Source of the DNA: Chloroflexota bacterium
GTDB taxonomy: Bacteria > Chloroflexota > Anaerolineae > Promineifilales > Promineifilaceae
Reading direction: 5' to 3'
DNA length: 8,779 nucleotides
Assembly: GCA_008501785.1 (NCBI GenBank)
Contig: QQUD01000066.1
Span: 1-8,779, forward strand
Numbering within the stretch: position 1 is the first letter of the stretch; the number at the start of each line of letters is the position of its first letter. Shown piece after piece: positions 5,726 to 8,779 of the stretch. Below the pieces are notes generated by a model, which saw only the letters and a program-made list of their open reading frames with translations, was not told the origin of the DNA and did not search any database. The translations under genes were made by a program, and so were the position numbers.

Positions 5726-6925
5726 ATGGTAAACCAATTATCGAGTAACAGTCGTTGGCCATTATACGGGCTGCTGATTGTTCAGCTTTTGAATGGCATT
5801 GTTTTAATGCCATCAAATAATTTCATCCCTATTTACCTCAATGAAACAATGGACTTACCTGTGCGCCAAGTTGCTCAGGTTATCGCTTTTGGTCAGGTTG
5901 TGGGTATGTTTGCTTCACTGGTTGGGGGTGGTTTGAGTGACCGATGGGGGCATAAAAGGGTATTAACCCTCGGAATTGTGGCAACAGCATTGAGCGGCTT
6001 TGCCTTTGTTTTCCGAGTTCCCTGGATTGTTGTTGCGTTATGGGGTGTCAGTGGCGCAGGCCTTGGGTTTGCCACTTTAAGCAGTCAAGGTTATCTGACA
6101 CTCGCAGCAAGTGCGCATACATTAGGTCTGTTTTCTGCACTTTACAATTGGGGGTATACGATTGGGGGAGCCATAGGCAATCCGATTGCGGCCGTTATTC
6201 TAGATCGCGGTGACTTCACTATATTGGGGTTTGCTTTGGTGGGATTGGGGTTATTCACCACACTTTTTGCCGCAATTTTGCCATCCATTCATCAAAAAAC
6301 GGATGAGGCTGAACCCGGAACCAGCGTGGGAAGTTATAAATCTTTGTTAAACGGCCGTATCGCCCTCCTCGGTCTGCTTCGATTTCTACCAACCTGCTAC
6401 TATGGCTTGATGGTGTTACTGCCATTGCTAATTAAGCAGCAAGGGGGGAGCAATACGGCCGTTGCCTGGTATGCAGCAGGAAGCGCCATCATCGCATCCT
6501 TAACACAACTTGTTGCCGGAAGAATGTCTGACCGGTGGGGTGTGCGATACCCCACAGTTATTTCCTTCATAGTCATCCTGCTCGCCATCGGTGGCACGAT
6601 TATCACGGCGCAATCGGTTTGGGGTTTATATATTTTTGGGGCTTTTGGTGTGAGTGCAGCATGGGCATTATCTACGCTCCTGCCTGGGATGGTTACAGTA
6701 GCGGCAGAGCCTGACATTCACGGGCGCGTGTTCGGAATGCTGCACTTGTTATGGACATTTGCCATGATGTTAGGCACATTATTAGGTGGGGCCTTGTTGG
6801 AGATTAATATTCGCTTGCCTTTCATCATTGTTGGCGTTCTTAATTTAATAGCTTTGGGATTGACCGTCCCATTTTTCGAAACAAAATTATGGCAAAAGCA
6901 AAAAGCTTTAACTGATGCATTATAG
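5726..6925 (+). CDS. MFS transporter
   Basis: The product is a 399-residue major facilitator superfamily permease with about 12 hydrophobic segments in two halves. The halves are separated by a hydrophilic loop at about 187-206. The loop 2-3 signature GGGLSDRWGHKRV sits at 68-80, and a weaker copy, AGRMSDRWGVRYP, at 264-276, as expected from the internal duplication. The C-terminal half has the GRVFGMLHLLWTFAMMLGT stretch at 333-351. It is probably a proton-coupled exporter or importer of a small molecule; the substrate cannot be told from sequence. The ATG follows the HIT-like stop after 3 nt (TAA TAA ATG) with no Shine-Dalgarno, so translation is likely coupled. The SDR gene follows after 12 nt. 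Three CGGCCG cores, two of them full ACGGCCGT, fall within it, unlike its immediate neighbours. Confidence 0.92.
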   Translation: MVNQLSSNSRWPLYGLLIVQLLNGIVLMPSNNFIPIYLNETMDLPVRQVAQVIAFGQVVGMFASLVGGGLSDRWGHKRVLTLGIVATALSGFAFVFRVPWIVVALWGVSGAGLGFATLSSQGYLTLAASAHTLGLFSALYNWGYTIGGAIGNPIAAVILDRGDFTILGFALVGLGLFTTLFAAILPSIHQKTDEAEPGTSVGSYKSLLNGRIALLGLLRFLPTCYYGLMVLLPLLIKQQGGSNTAVAWYAAGSAIIASLTQLVAGRMSDRWGVRYPTVISFIVILLAIGGTIITAQSVWGLYIFGAFGVSAAWALSTLLPGMVTVAAEPDIHGRVFGMLHLLWTFAMMLGTLLGGALLEINIRLPFIIVGVLNLIALGLTVPFFETKLWQKQKALTDAL

Positions 6926-6937
6926 GCGGTGTGAATT

Positions 6938-7690
6938 ATGAAACAAAAAATAATAATAACCGGTGGCTGCGGAAAAATCGGCTCTTATTTCGTGAAATTT
7001 GCCTCAAGCAAATACGCGATACGAGTTGTGGACAGGATAGCATGGGATAGTACGAAACATGGGGTGCGGCCCAGGGAAAGTATGGTGTTAGACCTGCAAG
7101 ACTTGGCTGCATGTCGCCAGGCTTGTGCAGGCATGAATACGGTCATTCACCTTGCCGCTGATGCAGACCCAGATGCAAACTTCGAAGATTCGCTATTGGG
7201 TAACAATATCATTGCCACACACAATATGTTTCGGGCAGCAAAAGATGCCGGTTGTAAACGTTTCATTTATGCAAGCAGTGCTCATGTTGTATCGGGATAT
7301 GCGCCTGATATTCAGGTGAAGAGTCACATGCCAATCAATCCCAAGAACGAGTACGGGGTTACCAAATGTTTTGGCGAGGCATTAGCAGCCCATTTTGCAA
7401 ATTCTGAAGGTCTACCAAGTATCGTATTACGCATTGGAGCCTATATTTTTCCTGAAGAGTATGAACATTTTTCTTTAGATGAAGTGGATGCATTTTTGGA
7501 CCCTGATGATTTCAATGAATTGTTACTGAAATGCTTGGAAACGCCAAACATAAACTTTTTTGTAGCCCATACCATATCAAACAATCGCTACAAGCGTCTT
7601 GATCTTACCGAAACAAGAAAGGTTTTAGGGTATCAGCCACAAGCAGATGCATTTGAAATATTCGGCATGGTTCAGAATGTGGCAAATTAA
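6938..7690 (+). CDS. NAD-dependent epimerase/dehydratase-family SDR, uronate dehydrogenase-like
   Basis: The 250-residue product is a Rossmann-fold short-chain dehydrogenase/reductase. The dinucleotide loop is TGGCGKIG at residues 8-15. Asp32 at the end of the second strand favours NAD over NADP. The catalytic residues appear as ASS at 112-114 and YGVTK with Tyr139 and Lys143. The spacing and the blocks VIHLAAD, YASSAHV, RIGAYIFPE and NNRYKRLDL recall uronate dehydrogenases, which oxidise hexuronates to aldarolactones. One pocket position differs: AH follows the serines where my memory of that family has NH, so the substrate may differ. A nucleotide-sugar or other polyol substrate is the alternative. 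It is the last gene of the HIT-MFS-SDR cluster. An inverted repeat spans its stop codon. Confidence 0.85.
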   Translation: MKQKIIITGGCGKIGSYFVKFASSKYAIRVVDRIAWDSTKHGVRPRESMVLDLQDLAACRQACAGMNTVIHLAADADPDANFEDSLLGNNIIATHNMFRAAKDAGCKRFIYASSAHVVSGYAPDIQVKSHMPINPKNEYGVTKCFGEALAAHFANSEGLPSIVLRIGAYIFPEEYEHFSLDEVDAFLDPDDFNELLLKCLETPNINFFVAHTISNNRYKRLDLTETRKVLGYQPQADAFEIFGMVQNVAN

Positions 7691-7718
7691 CTTTACAATT
7701 TTGACCATGCCAAATATT
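7657..7718. repeat. Imperfect inverted repeat spanning the SDR stop codon
   Basis: AATATT-C-GGCATGGT-T-CA at 7657-7674 pairs with TGACCATGCC-A-AATATT at 7702-7718: 6 bp, one mismatch, 8 bp, one bulged base, 2 bp, with a 27-nt loop. The left arm codes for the C-terminal IFGMVQ of the SDR; the right arm is outside the gene. No U-tract follows. It may stabilise the mRNA 3' end or be an end trace of a lost element. Confidence 0.5.
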
Positions 7719-7724
7719 CGATAA

Positions 7725-7996
7725 CTGTTTACCTGGTTAATTCAACATGGAGAGGTAGAGTGGGGACTCAGATTAGCTTTCTTATTACAAGAGCTTTGGT
7801 TTGAAGATCATCATACGAGTGAGGCACGGACATTATTCGCGACGCTCATGTCGAACGATTCGCAGGAGCTTTTCGGGCAGCGCAACATCTTTATCAGAAG
7901 GTACTAAGGATATTTCGTGACCCAACGGACCCATTGTCGCTAGTTCTGTTCATATTTTTAAAGTATTTAGCACTTCGAAATCCGATTCATGGATAA
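7725..7996 (+). pseudogene. Frameshifted remnant of a TPR/ATPase-type (LuxR- or cyclase-like) regulator
   Basis: Two overlapping frames on the plus strand read like consecutive pieces of the helical repeat region of large NB-ARC/LuxR- or cyclase-type regulators. The first (7725-7907) has no start codon and reads WLIQHGEVEWGLRLAFLLQE, then TSEARTLFATLM, and ends at TAA. The second (about 7838-7996, one frame shifted) reads AGAFRAAQHLYQKVLRIFRD, the classic 'AA..LYEESL.IFR' TPR helix. The two pieces are closer together than in intact proteins, so a deletion plus a frameshift is likely. The last 47 nt overlap the convergent sulfotransferase gene, where the match is weakest. The assignment is from pattern memory only, with no alignment, and nothing here is expected to be made as protein. 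Confidence 0.4.
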
Positions 7997-8779
7997 AGGC
8001 ATGATTTTGTAAATGCCAGTTTAACTCCGCCAACTCGTGCTCGAAAATGACGCGCTTTTCTTGTCCAATAGCATCCCTGGACAAACGGGTGCCTGCTTGC
8101 GAATCTCTATCTAAGGCCTCATAGATGGCTGTCATATCAACAGGTCTGCACTGGCAGTAATCGAGCATTACCTCAGCTGTCTCGCGAGGAGTCGATAGCC
8201 AACTGACATATCGAATCGCCAACATTTCAATACCCATATCACAATATTGCACATATCGCTCCATAGTCGTTAGCCACATCAAAGACAACATACCCGCATG
8301 GGAAAGAGGCTTTTTGGGGTCATACTGAGCAATTGCAGGCACCAAGGATCCCAAGAGTGTACGTCTCTGCTTTTCCCTAGTCCTGTTTGTGTCATCTGGC
8401 TCTTTACCTCCACGACTATAGGCTCTCAAACCAGATCGCAACCAGGTTTCAGCATGGCGATACAAAAAGAGATTCTTAGTCTGCGGATAGATAGTGTGCA
8501 ACCAATCACCTAATTCAATGACAAAACTTTGCCCTTTAATCACCCAGGCAATCTCCGCTGCCGTTTTACACAACAGGCAAATAGCTGCCTCTAACAAAGC
8601 AACAAGCACATCATCAGGGGCCATTTTCGTATTACGAGCAACAACTAAATGCGACAACACGTAAGGTTCTGAAATGTTAACAACACTTGGAATCTGAGCA
8701 AATATCTGGCTGGCCAGCGTAGAGCCACAACGGCCGACTGAGTGGATAAAGACAAGGCGATTGTCATCTATCGATACAG
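7950..8779 (-). CDS. Sulfotransferase family protein, 5' end cut off by the window edge
   Basis: The frame ends with TGA at 7950-7952 and stays open to the right edge, giving 275 visible residues; the true start is outside. A GTG at 8658-8660 is in frame but is not the start, because essential motifs lie upstream of it. Counting from the first full codon, the PAPS-binding loop HSVGRCGSTL is at 12-21 (8715-8744), followed by NISEPY at 34-39, a typical SEP block. The 3'-phosphate site LFLYRHAETWLRSGLR is at 103-118, with Arg107 and Ser115 at the expected positions. This fits transfer of sulfate from PAPS to an alcohol or sugar hydroxyl. The acceptor is unknown. A Cys sits in the loop where Ser is common (GRCGST). 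It is convergent with the SDR gene and overlaps the regulator remnant at its 3' end. Confidence 0.8.
   Translation of the reverse strand, partial: VSIDDNRLVFIHSVGRCGSTLASQIFAQIPSVVNISEPYVLSHLVVARNTKMAPDDVLVALLEAAICLLCKTAAEIAWVIKGQSFVIELGDWLHTIYPQTKNLFLYRHAETWLRSGLRAYSRGGKEPDDTNRTREKQRRTLLGSLVPAIAQYDPKKPLSHAGMLSLMWLTTMERYVQYCDMGIEMLAIRYVSWLSTPRETAEVMLDYCQCRPVDMTAIYEALDRDSQAGTRLSRDAIGQEKRVIFEHELAELNWHLQNHAFIHESDFEVLNTLKI

Noticed and set aside
8658..8660. GTG as the start of the sulfotransferase gene
   Set aside because: The same frame continues to the window edge and encodes the PAPS-binding loop upstream, so the GTG is an internal valine codon.
1..8779. CRISPR array, tRNA, rRNA or insertion sequence
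   Set aside because: No regularly spaced direct repeats, cloverleaf, rRNA-like stretch or transposase frame was seen. The only tandem repeat is the 36-bp STPR linker.

Overview
The window is a stretch of bacterial chromosome of intermediate GC content. It joins a conserved housekeeping operon on the minus strand (left 2.4 kb) to an accessory, slightly more AT-rich set of genes on the plus strand (about 2.7-7.7 kb). A minus-strand sulfotransferase gene runs off the right edge. No marker gene fixes the taxon. The secreted phosphorylase-family lipoprotein, the CPBP protease, the sulfotransferase and a decayed TPR/ATPase-type regulator would suit a filamentous Chloroflexota-type genome, but this is a weak inference.

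Region 1 (1-2.4 kb, minus strand): hisS (histidyl-tRNA synthetase), nadK (NAD kinase) and a TPR protein cut by the left edge. Each junction has a gap of only 4 nt, so this is a tight operon. A candidate promoter and a leader hairpin lie upstream of hisS.

Region 2 (2.4-4.3 kb): a 350-nt intergenic region with divergent promoter candidates, then a GNAT acetyltransferase gene that has lost its acetyl-CoA-binding core in frame. Next is a secreted lipoprotein of the nucleoside phosphorylase/nucleosidase superfamily with a 12-bp tandem repeat in its linker, and a doubtful small ORF that starts on its stop codon (ATGA).

Region 3 (4.3-7.7 kb, plus strand): a CPBP intramembrane protease, then a tightly packed trio: a HIT-like protein, an MFS transporter and a uronate-dehydrogenase-like SDR enzyme. 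The trio looks like one transcription unit that moves and oxidises a small molecule. The substrate cannot be read from sequence.

Region 4 (7.7-8.8 kb): an inverted repeat over the SDR stop codon, a frameshifted remnant of a TPR/ATPase-type regulator, and the convergent 5'-truncated sulfotransferase, whose PAPS-binding loop is intact up to the edge.

The most unusual signal is not a gene. The palindrome ACGGCCGT occurs six times and its core CGGCCG twelve times, in several reading frames, far above chance and reminiscent of the cyanobacterial HIP1 repeat. It is dense in the core operon and in the MFS gene but absent from most other accessory genes, which may mark genes with different histories.
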